This document shows, piece by piece, positions 17,073-25,347 of a stretch of 64,000 nucleotides of DNA. The stretch covers positions 1 to 64,000 of the forward strand of contig DHMO01000002.1 in assembly GCA_002405835.1 (NCBI GenBank). The letters run 5' to 3'. The notes beneath the pieces were generated by a model. It saw nothing but the letters and a program-made list of their open reading frames with translations. It ran no database searches and was not told the origin of the DNA. Made by a program: the position numbers and the translations under genes. Position 1 is the stretch's first letter. Each line of letters opens with the position of its first letter. The DNA is from Lentisphaeria bacterium UBA4640 (lineage in GTDB: Bacteria; Verrucomicrobiota; Lentisphaeria; Victivallales; UBA1829).

Positions 17073-18998
17073 TCACCATTCGAACGGAGAGGCGGGGAGG
17101 GAGGCCGCATTGTACAGGTTCCCGTCCGGGTTGTCCGCCCAGCTGTAGCGGACATGCACCGGACAGCGGACGAGCGCGGAGCGGAGAAGGACGCTTGTTC
17201 CGTCAATTTCAATGCCGTCGGCAAAAACGAACTTGCGATTCGCTCCGGCAATCAGGAATCCGCGCGGAGCTCCGCGGAAATGGAGTCCGTCCGCATACGC
17301 GAATGAGATGCGGAGCGCTCCGTTCTCTGTCCGGACTGTCTCCGGCAGGGGGCCGGAGGGGACGAGCCCCCTGCAGCCGTAGTCATGGAACAGCGCGAGA
17401 CGAGCCAGACGGAAACCGACGGTTCGTTTGTCTTTCGGGTGGATGTTGTCTGCATCTCCGCAGTCGATCGCCACAGCCATTCCGGTGTTCGGGGCGTGCA
17501 TGCAGGCGCGCCGCTGGTTTTCGCGCAGAACTGGCCAGAGATTATCCGGGCTGTAGGGGGAGGGCTTCCGGTAGTTGGCGAGCTGAACCATGTAAAACGG
17601 GAAATCCCCCTGTCCCCAGCGGTAGCGCCAGTCGTCGATCAGATCCGTCATTTTGCGTTCGTATGAAGCGGCATCCTCCGGGCGGAACGCGTTTTCCTCG
17701 CCTTGATACCAGATTGCCCCGCGGATGGAGAAGGGGATCAGCGGACGGATCATGCCGTCGAAGAGGATGGCGGGTGTGTTGGGCATTCCCGGTCCCGCTG
17801 CCATGACTTCCGGAGTAGGGGGAACTTTGCCGAAGTCGGTTTCAACTTGGAATTTCCAGTTTCCCGCAAGGAAGATTGCGAGTTCCGGGCGCCCTTCCGG
17901 ATAGAGACGGTATGCCCGGGCGCCGCCCCGGAACGCTCCGTCGTGCAGAAAAGAAAATGCGCGGATTGCAAGCATGTTCCGGCCTTTGCAGAGCAGGCGG
18001 GGCGGAACGGAATACGAGCGGGGAACGTTCCAGAAACACTCGTCGAATCCGCTTCCGGTTGCGCCGGCGGTGACGCCGTTGATATAGGTAACGTCGTGCT
18101 TGTCGACGGGGCCGAGTTCGAGAATCAGATTTTCCTTTTCCCATCCGTCGGGGAGATTTATTCCGCGGCGGATCCATACAGCTCCGTTTCCGGCGAGTTT
18201 CCGTTCAGTCCAGGAGCCGGGAACTTCAAAATCACACCATGCGGAGTCGTCGAAATCCGGCGAAGCCCAGCCGGATTTTTCTCCGCGGTTTCCGGGATCT
18301 CCGCGGAGAACGGTTCCGTAGCGGGATGAGGGAGTGCATCCGGGGCCGGCGGCGAGCCAGCCGGAGGCTTCCGGAAGGGTCTGCTCGTATTCGGTGAATG
18401 CGGGCGCAAGTTCCGGATTGCGCATCAGGCGCTCCCGGCTCGTCCAGGCTTCAATCCGCGTTCCGCCCCAGGAGCTGTGGATGATTCCGACGGGGACGCG
18501 GAGCTGTTCGTGCAGAAACAGGGCGAACCAGAGGGCGACGGCGGAGAGCGGCGGGACATTTTCCGCAGTCGTGGGGAGCCACTCGCCTTTGAACTCCGTC
18601 TGGCGCGCGGTTGTTGCGCATTTCGGAACGGTGATCATCCGGATTTCATCCGGCGTCCGGCAGGTTTTCAGAAAGTCCGCGAGCTGCGGCGACCAGTCCG
18701 CGTGGAATTCCATGTTGGACTGTCCGGAAGCAAGCCAGACTTCCCCGAAGAGAATATTTTTTACCTCCGCCCGCTCTCCGTTGGAGATGTTTTCAACGGT
18801 CAGAGTATGCGGCCCGCCAGTCTTGTCAACCGGTGCGAAGCGGATCAGAAAATCTCCGGAGGAAGAGCTGACGCCGAACGCGGAACATCCCGCAATCGAG
18901 GCTTTGACGACGGTGTCCGGAGCGGTTTTACCCCATACGGGAAGCGGCTGGCGGCGCTGAAAAACTGCTCCGTCCGAAAACAGGGATCCAAGCTTCAC
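17073..18998 (-). CDS. Sialate O-acetylesterase-like SGNH hydrolase, no signal peptide
   Basis: A 641-residue protein of the sialate 9-O-acetylesterase (SASA) family. The block W-L-A-S-G-Q-S-N-M-E-F gives nucleophile Ser94; W-Y-Q-G-E-E-N-A and D-A-D-N-I-H-P-K-D-K carry the remaining conserved elements including the catalytic Asp-x-x-His. A beta domain inserted at about 215-350 matches the galactose-binding-like insert of longer members. The start is a GTG with AAAGG upstream. No signal peptide is present, unlike many relatives, so it may deacetylate imported sugars. Its 3' end abuts the rtcB remnant without a terminator. Confidence 0.88.
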   Translation of the reverse strand: MKLGSLFSDGAVFQRRQPLPVWGKTAPDTVVKASIAGCSAFGVSSSSGDFLIRFAPVDKTGGPHTLTVENISNGERAEVKNILFGEVWLASGQSNMEFHADWSPQLADFLKTCRTPDEIRMITVPKCATTARQTEFKGEWLPTTAENVPPLSAVALWFALFLHEQLRVPVGIIHSSWGGTRIEAWTSRERLMRNPELAPAFTEYEQTLPEASGWLAAGPGCTPSSRYGTVLRGDPGNRGEKSGWASPDFDDSAWCDFEVPGSWTERKLAGNGAVWIRRGINLPDGWEKENLILELGPVDKHDVTYINGVTAGATGSGFDECFWNVPRSYSVPPRLLCKGRNMLAIRAFSFLHDGAFRGGARAYRLYPEGRPELAIFLAGNWKFQVETDFGKVPPTPEVMAAGPGMPNTPAILFDGMIRPLIPFSIRGAIWYQGEENAFRPEDAASYERKMTDLIDDWRYRWGQGDFPFYMVQLANYRKPSPYSPDNLWPVLRENQRRACMHAPNTGMAVAIDCGDADNIHPKDKRTVGFRLARLALFHDYGCRGLVPSGPLPETVRTENGALRISFAYADGLHFRGAPRGFLIAGANRKFVFADGIEIDGTSVLLRSALVRCPVHVRYSWADNPDGNLYNAASLPASPFEW

Positions 18999-19031
18999 AG
19001 GAAAGACCTTTCTTGTTTTTTAATTTATTTT

Positions 19032-19060
19032 AATATAACATCCGGTGCGGGAAGTTGCAA
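19032..19060 (-). promoter_or_regulatory. Promoter of the sialate O-acetylesterase gene
   Basis: Reverse strand TTGCAA (19055-19060), 17-base spacer, TATATT (19032-19037). Confidence 0.7.
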
Positions 19061-19108
19061 CCGGAAAAATATTTTGAGTTCAGATAACGCGGATTTCTTC
19101 TTTTCATC

Positions 19109-19137
19109 TTGAAAAGGAAAGCGCAGCCCGGTATATT
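19109..19137 (+). promoter_or_regulatory. Promoter of the second GH78 gene
   Basis: TTGAAA (19109-19114), 17-base spacer, TATATT (19132-19137). It is back to back with the esterase promoter, 48 bases apart. Confidence 0.7.
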
Positions 19138-19185
19138 AAAAATACGCGCACGCAAGCAACCTCTAATTTTTGCAAAGGCAGAAAA

Positions 19186-21561
19186 ATGAATCCGAAAGCC
19201 TTCTGGATCTGGCCCGGAAACGCGTTCTACATGCAGAACAGTTATGCGGGATTCCGTTATGATTTCAACATGGAAAAGATGCCGTCGTCGGCACCTCTGG
19301 AAATTACGGCGGATCAAAGCTACCGTCTGCATGTCAACGGACGCTATGTCTGTCGCGGTCCTGTGCGCGGATATCAGCATCACTGGCCGTTTGATGTGGT
19401 CGATATTCTGCCGTACCTCAAAAACGGACACAACTGGATTTCCGTTGAAGCGTACAATCCGGGAATCGGAACGTTCGCGTACAATCACGCCGACCGCGCG
19501 GGCTTTCTCTGTTCCGCGGAATGGGACAACGGCGTTCAGATTCTTTCGCGCATCAAGGAGTGGACGGTTTTCCGCAACACCGCGTATGCACACGATACGG
19601 CGCGTCTCAGCATTCAGCTCGGATGGCAGGAGGAAGTCGATCTGCGTTATGACGACCGCAGCTGGATAACCGCGGAAACGGATTTCCGGATTCCGCCTCA
19701 GCCCGACTGGTGTCATCCGGCGGAAGCCGTTCAGGGCAGTCTTCCGTGGTCAGCGCTTGAACGCCGCAATATCCCGATGCTTGATGAGCACGAGCTGGCA
19801 CCTGCGGCAGTTGTTTCGTTTGCTTGCGGAACCTGTGCGGAACCTGCGTCGGCTCTGCCGTATGCCGAACACAATATTGCGTGGGATTTCGCAAAATATG
19901 AACTGGATTCGCTCATTTACGGAAAAATCCCGTCCGCGCATAGAGAGGGAAACTTTCTCTGCTGTGAAGTCCCCGCCTCCGGAGCAGGACGTCTGAGCTG
20001 TGTTACATTCGACCTCGGTGCGGAGGAGTGGCTTACGGGAACGCCCGTTCTGGAATACGACGGCGCGGAGCCGGGGCTTGTCTTCGATCTGCTCTATTCG
20101 CACTGGCTGCCCGAAGGACGCGTCCGCTTTGAACCGAAGCCTGGATGCGGCTGTCTGATCTCGCTTGCGGCCCGCGTGATCGCCGGAGCGGAGCGGGAGC
20201 ATTGCGAGCTCTATCAGATCATGGGCGTCCGCCACGTGAGCATTGTTGTACGGGAAAATATGCGTCCGCTGAAACTGAAACTTTCCTGGCGCTCCTCCGT
20301 CTATCCGATGAAGATTTCCGGTTCGTTCCATTGTTCTGACGAGGTGCTGAACGGGATTTACCGCGCTTCGGTTCACACGCAGAGAGTCTGCTCAATGGAT
20401 GCGTTTGTGGATACTCCCTGGCGCGAACAGTCCCAGTGGTGGGGCGATGCCCGGGTTCAGGCGAAGAACACCCACTTCCTGACGGCGGATTCCTCGCTTC
20501 TGCGGCAGGGCATCCATTCCATTTCCGGACAGCATGCGCCCGACAACCTCACTTTCGCCGACGCCCCGACGACGGACTGCGGATGCGTTCTGCCGGACTT
20601 CTGCCTGACCTGGCTTGCAACTCTGCACGACCTCTGGTTCCAGACTGGCGAAACGGATCATCTGCGCGAGCAGAAATCCCGCGCCGAAGACATCCTTGCC
20701 TATTTTGAACAAATGCGTGATTCACGCGGGCTTGTGAAAGCCGATCCGCGCTACTGGCTGTTTGAAGACTGGTGCGACCTGCCGCGCGACAACACTCCCG
20801 CCTTCCTCAACCTCTGGCATCTCTACGCCGTCACTCTCTACTGCAAGTTCTTGAAGAATGCCGGATACGCGGCGGATGCGCATTCGCTTGAACAGAAAAT
20901 CGCGGCGGAACGCGTTCTGCTCAAAGAAGCGTTCTTCGATCCCTCGCAGAATCTGTTTGTCCCGGAACTCGACCGGAACGGAAAACAGAACGGAACTCCG
21001 TCGGTGCACGACCAAGTGCTCGCGCTTCTGTGCGGACTCGCTCCGGAAGCGGAGAAAACAATGCTCGAAACGCGCATTCTGCCGTATCTGAAAGGAACGC
21101 TTTCCGGCTGTGCGCAGCCGTCGTCGTTTTGGGCGACCTACCTGTTCGATGTCGCGGGAGAGTTCGGACTGCGCGCGGAAGTGCTCTCGTTCATCCGTGA
21201 AAAATGGGCGCCGATGGTTCCTGCGGGAACGGTCTGGGAGACGTTCTGCACGGGCTGGTCGTATTCCCATGCGTGGAGTGCTCATGCGATCTCGCACCTT
21301 CCGGAGCTGGTGTTCGGACTGAAGCAGACGGCGCCCGCCTGGCGTGAAATCGAACTGAATCCGCTGCTGAACGTTCTGGAAAGCGCGGAGATGAAAGTCC
21401 CGACTCCGCAGGGAATGATTCAGGGAAGTTTGAAATCGGACGGCGGCGCCGTAACGGTCCGCTTTGCGGTTCCCGCCGGAATCTGCGCCGCAATTTATCT
21501 GCCGTCTGAGACGGTTCAGACGGACGGTTCCGCGGTTTGCGTGGAACGGGAACTGAAGTAA
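19186..21561 (+). CDS. GH78-type alpha-L-rhamnosidase-like protein, cytoplasmic
   Basis: A 791-residue protein with N-terminal sugar-binding beta domains (Y-R-L-H-V-N-G-R-Y-V near residue 46) and an (alpha/alpha)6 catalytic domain from about 385. The signature T-P-W-R-E-Q-S-Q-W-W-G-D supplies Glu414 and Asp421, close to the GH78 consensus C-P-x-R-E-x-x-x-W-x-G-D. F-E-D-W near residue 525 and the late W-S-Y-S-H-A-W-S-A-H also fit. No signal peptide; the ribosome site is AAAGG. It has its own promoter and terminator and is divergent from the sialate esterase. Rhamnosyl oligosaccharide hydrolysis inside the cell is the likely role. Confidence 0.84.
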   Translation: MNPKAFWIWPGNAFYMQNSYAGFRYDFNMEKMPSSAPLEITADQSYRLHVNGRYVCRGPVRGYQHHWPFDVVDILPYLKNGHNWISVEAYNPGIGTFAYNHADRAGFLCSAEWDNGVQILSRIKEWTVFRNTAYAHDTARLSIQLGWQEEVDLRYDDRSWITAETDFRIPPQPDWCHPAEAVQGSLPWSALERRNIPMLDEHELAPAAVVSFACGTCAEPASALPYAEHNIAWDFAKYELDSLIYGKIPSAHREGNFLCCEVPASGAGRLSCVTFDLGAEEWLTGTPVLEYDGAEPGLVFDLLYSHWLPEGRVRFEPKPGCGCLISLAARVIAGAEREHCELYQIMGVRHVSIVVRENMRPLKLKLSWRSSVYPMKISGSFHCSDEVLNGIYRASVHTQRVCSMDAFVDTPWREQSQWWGDARVQAKNTHFLTADSSLLRQGIHSISGQHAPDNLTFADAPTTDCGCVLPDFCLTWLATLHDLWFQTGETDHLREQKSRAEDILAYFEQMRDSRGLVKADPRYWLFEDWCDLPRDNTPAFLNLWHLYAVTLYCKFLKNAGYAADAHSLEQKIAAERVLLKEAFFDPSQNLFVPELDRNGKQNGTPSVHDQVLALLCGLAPEAEKTMLETRILPYLKGTLSGCAQPSSFWATYLFDVAGEFGLRAEVLSFIREKWAPMVPAGTVWETFCTGWSYSHAWSAHAISHLPELVFGLKQTAPAWREIELNPLLNVLESAEMKVPTPQGMIQGSLKSDGGAVTVRFAVPAGICAAIYLPSETVQTDGSAVCVERELK

Positions 21562-21578
21562 AATTCTCTGTTTTTTTC

Positions 21579-21611
21579 GCCGGTGCGGGTAATTCAGCGC
21601 CGGCTTTTTTT
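21579..21611 (+). terminator. Rho-independent terminator after the second GH78 gene
   Basis: Stem GCCGGTGC/GCGCCGGC (one G-U pair, 10-base loop) followed by seven T. A T run on the other side could let it work in both directions. Confidence 0.88.
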
Positions 21612-21623
21612 AGACGTTTTAAA

Positions 21624-21637
21624 GTGACGCATGTCAC
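21624..21637. promoter_or_regulatory. CRP/FNR-like operator
   Basis: GTGA, six bases, TCAC (followed by A) matches the core of the TGTGA-N6-TCACA consensus. Its centre lies about 74 bases upstream of the predicted start of the LacI-pseudopilin operon, a class I activator position. Confidence 0.5.
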
Positions 21638-21669
21638 ATTTTTTTAGAACATTTTCTCTCGTTTGCCTA

Positions 21670-21698
21670 TTGACATTTTCGCCGAAATGTGGTATAAT
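21670..21698 (+). promoter_or_regulatory. Near-consensus promoter of the LacI-pseudopilin-LamG-GH2 operon
   Basis: TTGACA (21670-21675), 17-base spacer, TATAAT (21693-21698); both hexamers are exact consensus. Confidence 0.88.
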
Positions 21699-21719
21699 TT
21701 CTTTCGTGAAAGGCGGAAT

Positions 21720-22751
21720 ATGACAATGGAACCGAAAAAGTTTATAACGAAAATCAACATGCGCCAACTTGCAAGGGATCTGGAGATCAGCGTCATGACG
21801 CTTTACCGCGTCCTGAACAACGAACCGACTGTCCGTCCTGCAACCCGTAAGCGTGTGATTGACGCGCTGAACAAACGGGGATATTACGCCAACCAGGAGG
21901 CAGCAAGGAAGATCGTCGTGGATTTCAGCAACAACCGCTATCTGCTCTTTTTCGGGACGATTCTTCTTCAGCAGCTTTCGAACGATGGTTTTACGATTGT
22001 CGCGACCAATCACCGGGAGAAGCGGATTGCATTTCTGGATGCCATAACGGATGCGGAAACCGTGGTTTACTGCTCGGAACCGGATGAAAGCGTTGTCGCG
22101 GAAGTGAAAAAAGTAAATCCGAACATCTTCTCCATTTCCATGTTCGGAACGGCGTTGAATACGGATATCATCCTGCGCTGCAACGATATGCTCGGCTGTT
22201 CGCTTGCGGCGCAGCACCTGTACCGTCTGGGGCACCGCAGGCATATCGCGGTCCACAAGGATTTCCGTCATAAAGATGCGGACCGGCGTATTTTCCTGTT
22301 CTGCGCGGAGATGAAGCGTCTGGCTCCGGAGTGCCGGATTGATATTCTCGAACAGCGCAGCAGCGATTTGAGCGGATTTTTCCGGAACTATTTTTTTGAA
22401 CAGAACAAACATCCGACGGCGATTCTGTTCGTCATGTGTTATTCCGCTTCGATTTTCCGTCTGGCGGTTCTTCCGAATCTTCCCGATGAGATGAAAAACA
22501 TCGGCATCATGAGTTACGACAGCATCGTGGACATGAATCCGGCGGGAGAAACCGACAAACTGGACCGGGTGGATTTTTCAATGGAAGAGCTGTTGCGCTG
22601 GATGGAGTATCTGCTCAATAACCGCCCGATGCTCGGCTGCCGCAACTCCGTGGAGATTTCAATCAACATGGGGCTTTTCGTGGAAAACAGTGTCCCGGAC
22701 ATTACCGGGGAAATCAACAATCATAAAATAAAGGAAGGTCAGACAAAATGA
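21720..22751 (+). CDS. LacI-family transcriptional regulator
   Basis: A 343-residue regulator with an N-terminal helix-turn-helix (M-R-Q-L-A-R-D-L-E-I-S-V-M-T-L-Y-R-V-L-N-N) and a periplasmic-binding-like sensor domain that is shortened and divergent compared with LacI itself. The start at 21720 follows AAGGCGG and lies downstream of the promoter; the upstream ATG at 21663 would precede transcription. Its stop overlaps the start of the pseudopilin gene by ATGA. Being the first gene of the operon it probably regulates, autoregulation is likely, with a CRP-like site upstream. Confidence 0.88.
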   Translation: MTMEPKKFITKINMRQLARDLEISVMTLYRVLNNEPTVRPATRKRVIDALNKRGYYANQEAARKIVVDFSNNRYLLFFGTILLQQLSNDGFTIVATNHREKRIAFLDAITDAETVVYCSEPDESVVAEVKKVNPNIFSISMFGTALNTDIILRCNDMLGCSLAAQHLYRLGHRRHIAVHKDFRHKDADRRIFLFCAEMKRLAPECRIDILEQRSSDLSGFFRNYFFEQNKHPTAILFVMCYSASIFRLAVLPNLPDEMKNIGIMSYDSIVDMNPAGETDKLDRVDFSMEELLRWMEYLLNNRPMLGCRNSVEISINMGLFVENSVPDITGEINNHKIKEGQTK

Positions 22752-23596
22752 AAAAAGAATCAATGCACCGCGGTACGCCGTTCCGGAGACGGAGAAGCAA
22801 TAAATTTACCCTTATAGAGCTCCTTGTGGTAATTGCCATCATCGCAATCCTCGCCGGAATGCTTTTGCCTGCGCTGAATGCGGCGCGGGAAAAGGCGCAT
22901 GCGATTGCCTGCACGGCAAACATGAAGCAGGTTGGAACGGAGCTTTCCATGTATACGGTGGACAACAACGACTATCTGCCGAATCTCTGGCAGAGCGGTG
23001 AAATATCGTTTACGGACAGCATTTTCGATTATGGGAAAACTTCCTACGCGAGAAAATCGGTCAGCCCGACATCGGGAACTTATGCGTACATGTCGGTCTA
23101 CACGCCTGCGCGCTACTGGTACTCTTCAAAATCAACATATGTCTGCCCGACGGCAATGTCGCGTCTCTTCCCGCAGTTCGAGGGAACGCCGTCCACGCGT
23201 TTCTCCAGCAACTATCTTCCGACGATGTGCCAGGACAATTCCAGCTGTTCCGCCTACAACTGTGCCTGGTGGCGGAGCATGGGACAGACGGCGGAGAATC
23301 CGAACGGACGCCGGATCGGAGACATCAAGGGACGCATCATCGTCGGAGAGGCAATGTTCACAAAGTATTCCTCCGGAACGGATTCCAATACTCCGCATGA
23401 CATCAATGCCGTGCATCACTGGGTTCCGCAGCCGATTTCGGGCGACCGCAAGCCGTACATCTCCGCCGCAGGCAACGTCCACGGCGGCGGAATGAGCGGA
23501 AACTGGCTCTACAAGGACGGGCATGTTTCCAGCCACAAGTTCAACCAGCTTCCGATCCGCGCGCCGGGTTCTTCGATGTATTTCATGGGACTGTAA
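22748..23596 (+). CDS. Pseudopilin-like protein with prepilin cleavage motif
   Basis: A 282-residue protein with a long basic leader (about 20 residues), then K-F-T-L-I-E-L-L-V-V-I-A-I-I-A-I-L-A-G-M-L-L-P-A-L-N-A-A-R-E-K, the prepilin N-terminal helix. The globular part has several Cys and a C-terminal H-G-G-G-M-S-G-N-W-L-Y-K-D-G-H, a variant of the H-X9-DG motif with 11 intervening residues. Translationally coupled to the LacI gene and followed after 15 bases by the DUF4886 gene with a strong GGGGAGGGGAAGGG site. Lys rather than Gly precedes the cleavage Phe, so processing is not certain. Surface or secretion-related role is inferred. Confidence 0.86.
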   Translation: MKKESMHRGTPFRRRRSNKFTLIELLVVIAIIAILAGMLLPALNAAREKAHAIACTANMKQVGTELSMYTVDNNDYLPNLWQSGEISFTDSIFDYGKTSYARKSVSPTSGTYAYMSVYTPARYWYSSKSTYVCPTAMSRLFPQFEGTPSTRFSSNYLPTMCQDNSSCSAYNCAWWRSMGQTAENPNGRRIGDIKGRIIVGEAMFTKYSSGTDSNTPHDINAVHHWVPQPISGDRKPYISAAGNVHGGGMSGNWLYKDGHVSSHKFNQLPIRAPGSSMYFMGL

Positions 23597-23611
23597 GGGG
23601 AGGGGAAGGGA

Positions 23612-24541
23612 ATGAACTGGAAACATCTGCTGTTGACGGCTCTTGCGGCATTCTCGCTTTCCGGATCTGCCGCGGATCTCAAGGTCCTGATGGTCGGTAA
23701 CAGTTTTTCTCTGAGCGTACTGACCTATCTTCCGAAAATCGCAGACGCTTCGGGGAAGAAACTGAAGCTCGGCGAGGCGATGATCGGCAGCTGCACCATC
23801 TGGCGGCATTACAGCGAATACGGCAAGACGGAAAAAGATCCCTCTCACCGTCCGTACTGGACAAATCTGAAACTGCCGGGCCGCCCGGACGGCAAAGTCA
23901 GTCTGCAGGATCTGCTTACGGCGGACCGGTGGGATATTGTGACCATTCAGCAGGCGAGCCACGAGAGCTGGCGCGGCGAAACGTTTGAAGGCGCGCCGAA
24001 GCTGATTGCACTCATCCGGAAACATCAGCCGCAGGCGGAAATTGTGATTCAGCAGACCTGGTCATACCGTTCCGACGATCCGCGCGTCATACCTCCGGAT
24101 TCAGAGTGGGGCTTTGATCAGGATGCGATGTATGAAAAGCTGACGGCGAACTATCTGGCGCTTGCAAAATCCATTCATGCACGTGTCATTCCGACGGGGC
24201 TTGCGGTTCAGATTGCGCGGGAAAAATCACCTGTCAAATTCAGAAACTATGATCCTGCACTCCTGGGAACTCTGCACTTCCCCGATCTTCCGCCGCAGGC
24301 CGGAGATGTGGTCGGCAAGCTCTACTGGTGCAAGGATCAGAAGACCGGAGAGATGCGGATCATTCGCGACGCCATGCATCTGAATGACCGAGGCGAATAC
24401 CTGCAGGCGTGTGTCTGGTATTTGTCCCTGTTCGGCGGAACGGCGGATGATATCCGGTTCATTCCGAATAGCATCGGCAATTCCGACGCCCGTTTTCTTG
24501 CCCGGTGTGCAGAAGAGGCCGTCAAAACCTTTCCGAAATGA
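23612..24541 (+). CDS. Secreted SGNH-type protein, DUF4886
   Basis: A 309-residue protein with signal peptide (about 1-21) followed at once by L-M-V-G-N-S-F-S, which supplies the catalytic Ser31 of SGNH-like hydrolases. Later I-Q-Q-A-S-H-E-S and D-A-M-H-L-N-D-R-G-E-Y carry the Asn/Gln-type oxyanion and Asp-x-x-His candidate residues. The family (DUF4886) is frequent in glycan-degradation loci and is presumed to remove acyl groups from sugars. It sits between the pseudopilin and LamG genes of the same operon. Confidence 0.8.
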   Translation: MNWKHLLLTALAAFSLSGSAADLKVLMVGNSFSLSVLTYLPKIADASGKKLKLGEAMIGSCTIWRHYSEYGKTEKDPSHRPYWTNLKLPGRPDGKVSLQDLLTADRWDIVTIQQASHESWRGETFEGAPKLIALIRKHQPQAEIVIQQTWSYRSDDPRVIPPDSEWGFDQDAMYEKLTANYLALAKSIHARVIPTGLAVQIAREKSPVKFRNYDPALLGTLHFPDLPPQAGDVVGKLYWCKDQKTGEMRIIRDAMHLNDRGEYLQACVWYLSLFGGTADDIRFIPNSIGNSDARFLARCAEEAVKTFPK

Positions 24542-24581
24542 TTCCTCAAATAAAGATAATATAAACGAAAGGAAAACTACC

Positions 24582-25274
24582 ATGAAAAAGATGTTGAAAC
24601 TCGCAACGGCGCTTCTCGTTCCCGGAAGTCTGATGGCAGCCGATCCCGCCGCGCTCATTCCGTTCGACGGAACTCCGGCTGTACTCAAGGCGGACGGCGG
24701 AAAAATTGCGGAGGGCGGCATGATCGGACAGCTGGAATATGTCGACGGCATGAAAGGAAAAGCTCTTGTCGTGGACGGAAAACCTGCGGCGTTTCTGGTC
24801 CGCGATCTTTCCGAAAATGATTTCCGCGAAGGAACAGTCTCTTTCTTCTTCCGTCCGAACTGGGAACGGAAGGACGGCAAGGCGCATTATCTGTTCCAGA
24901 CGGGCAAGTGGCGTTCTGAATTCTTTCTGGTTTTTGTGAAGGATGAGAGAGGCCAGCTGGAGCTGAGCGTCTGCACTCCGAAGCAGCGTCAGGTCTTTGT
25001 GAAAAACGCGGATCTCCAGCCGGGGAAGTGGGTTCATCTTGCGTTCTCCTGGAATACCGCCAAAGGAGAAGGCGTGATTTACATCAACGGCAAACCCGCC
25101 GCCCGCACCGTGCGTGAGGACTGGAAAGAGGGCAGTTACAGCTTCAAGGCTCCGTGGAATATCCAGCTGGGACGGAACGCCAACGAGCCGGCGGGCGGAG
25201 CCTACGACAATCTGAAGATTTACAACAGACAGCTCTCCGATGCGGAAATTCTTGCGGATTCCGCCGAGAAGTAA
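24582..25274 (+). CDS. Secreted LamG/concanavalin-like domain protein
   Basis: A 230-residue protein: signal peptide (M-K-K-M-L-K-L-A-T-A-L-L-V-P-G-S-L-M-A) and a single LamG-like jelly-roll containing G-T-V-S-F-F-F-R-P-N-W-E, G-K-W-V-H-L-A-F-S-W and Y-I-N-G-K-P. The ATG at 24582 has AAAGGAA upstream. It is a close paralogue of the N-terminal domain of the next gene, with near-identical DNA in the core, so it probably arose by tandem partial duplication. A carbohydrate-binding role is inferred from the fold; no catalytic residues are evident. Confidence 0.82.
   Translation: MKKMLKLATALLVPGSLMAADPAALIPFDGTPAVLKADGGKIAEGGMIGQLEYVDGMKGKALVVDGKPAAFLVRDLSENDFREGTVSFFFRPNWERKDGKAHYLFQTGKWRSEFFLVFVKDERGQLELSVCTPKQRQVFVKNADLQPGKWVHLAFSWNTAKGEGVIYINGKPAARTVREDWKEGSYSFKAPWNIQLGRNANEPAGGAYDNLKIYNRQLSDAEILADSAEK
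24837..24880 (+). repeat. Direct repeat copy 1 (LamG core)
   Basis: 44 bases identical to 25615-25658, offset 778 bases, inside a longer region of strong similarity covering the LamG coding parts. Confidence 0.9.
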
Positions 25275-25347
25275 GCATTCCCCTGTTTCTCTGGAGGTCC
25301 CTCGTGGATTTGTCCCCGGGAACCTTCTTTATTGAAAGGTCTCTCTT

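Noticed and set aside
25275..25347. Riboswitch or terminator between the LamG and LamG-GH2 genes
   Set aside because: Some local pairing exists but no stable stem with a T run or known aptamer core.
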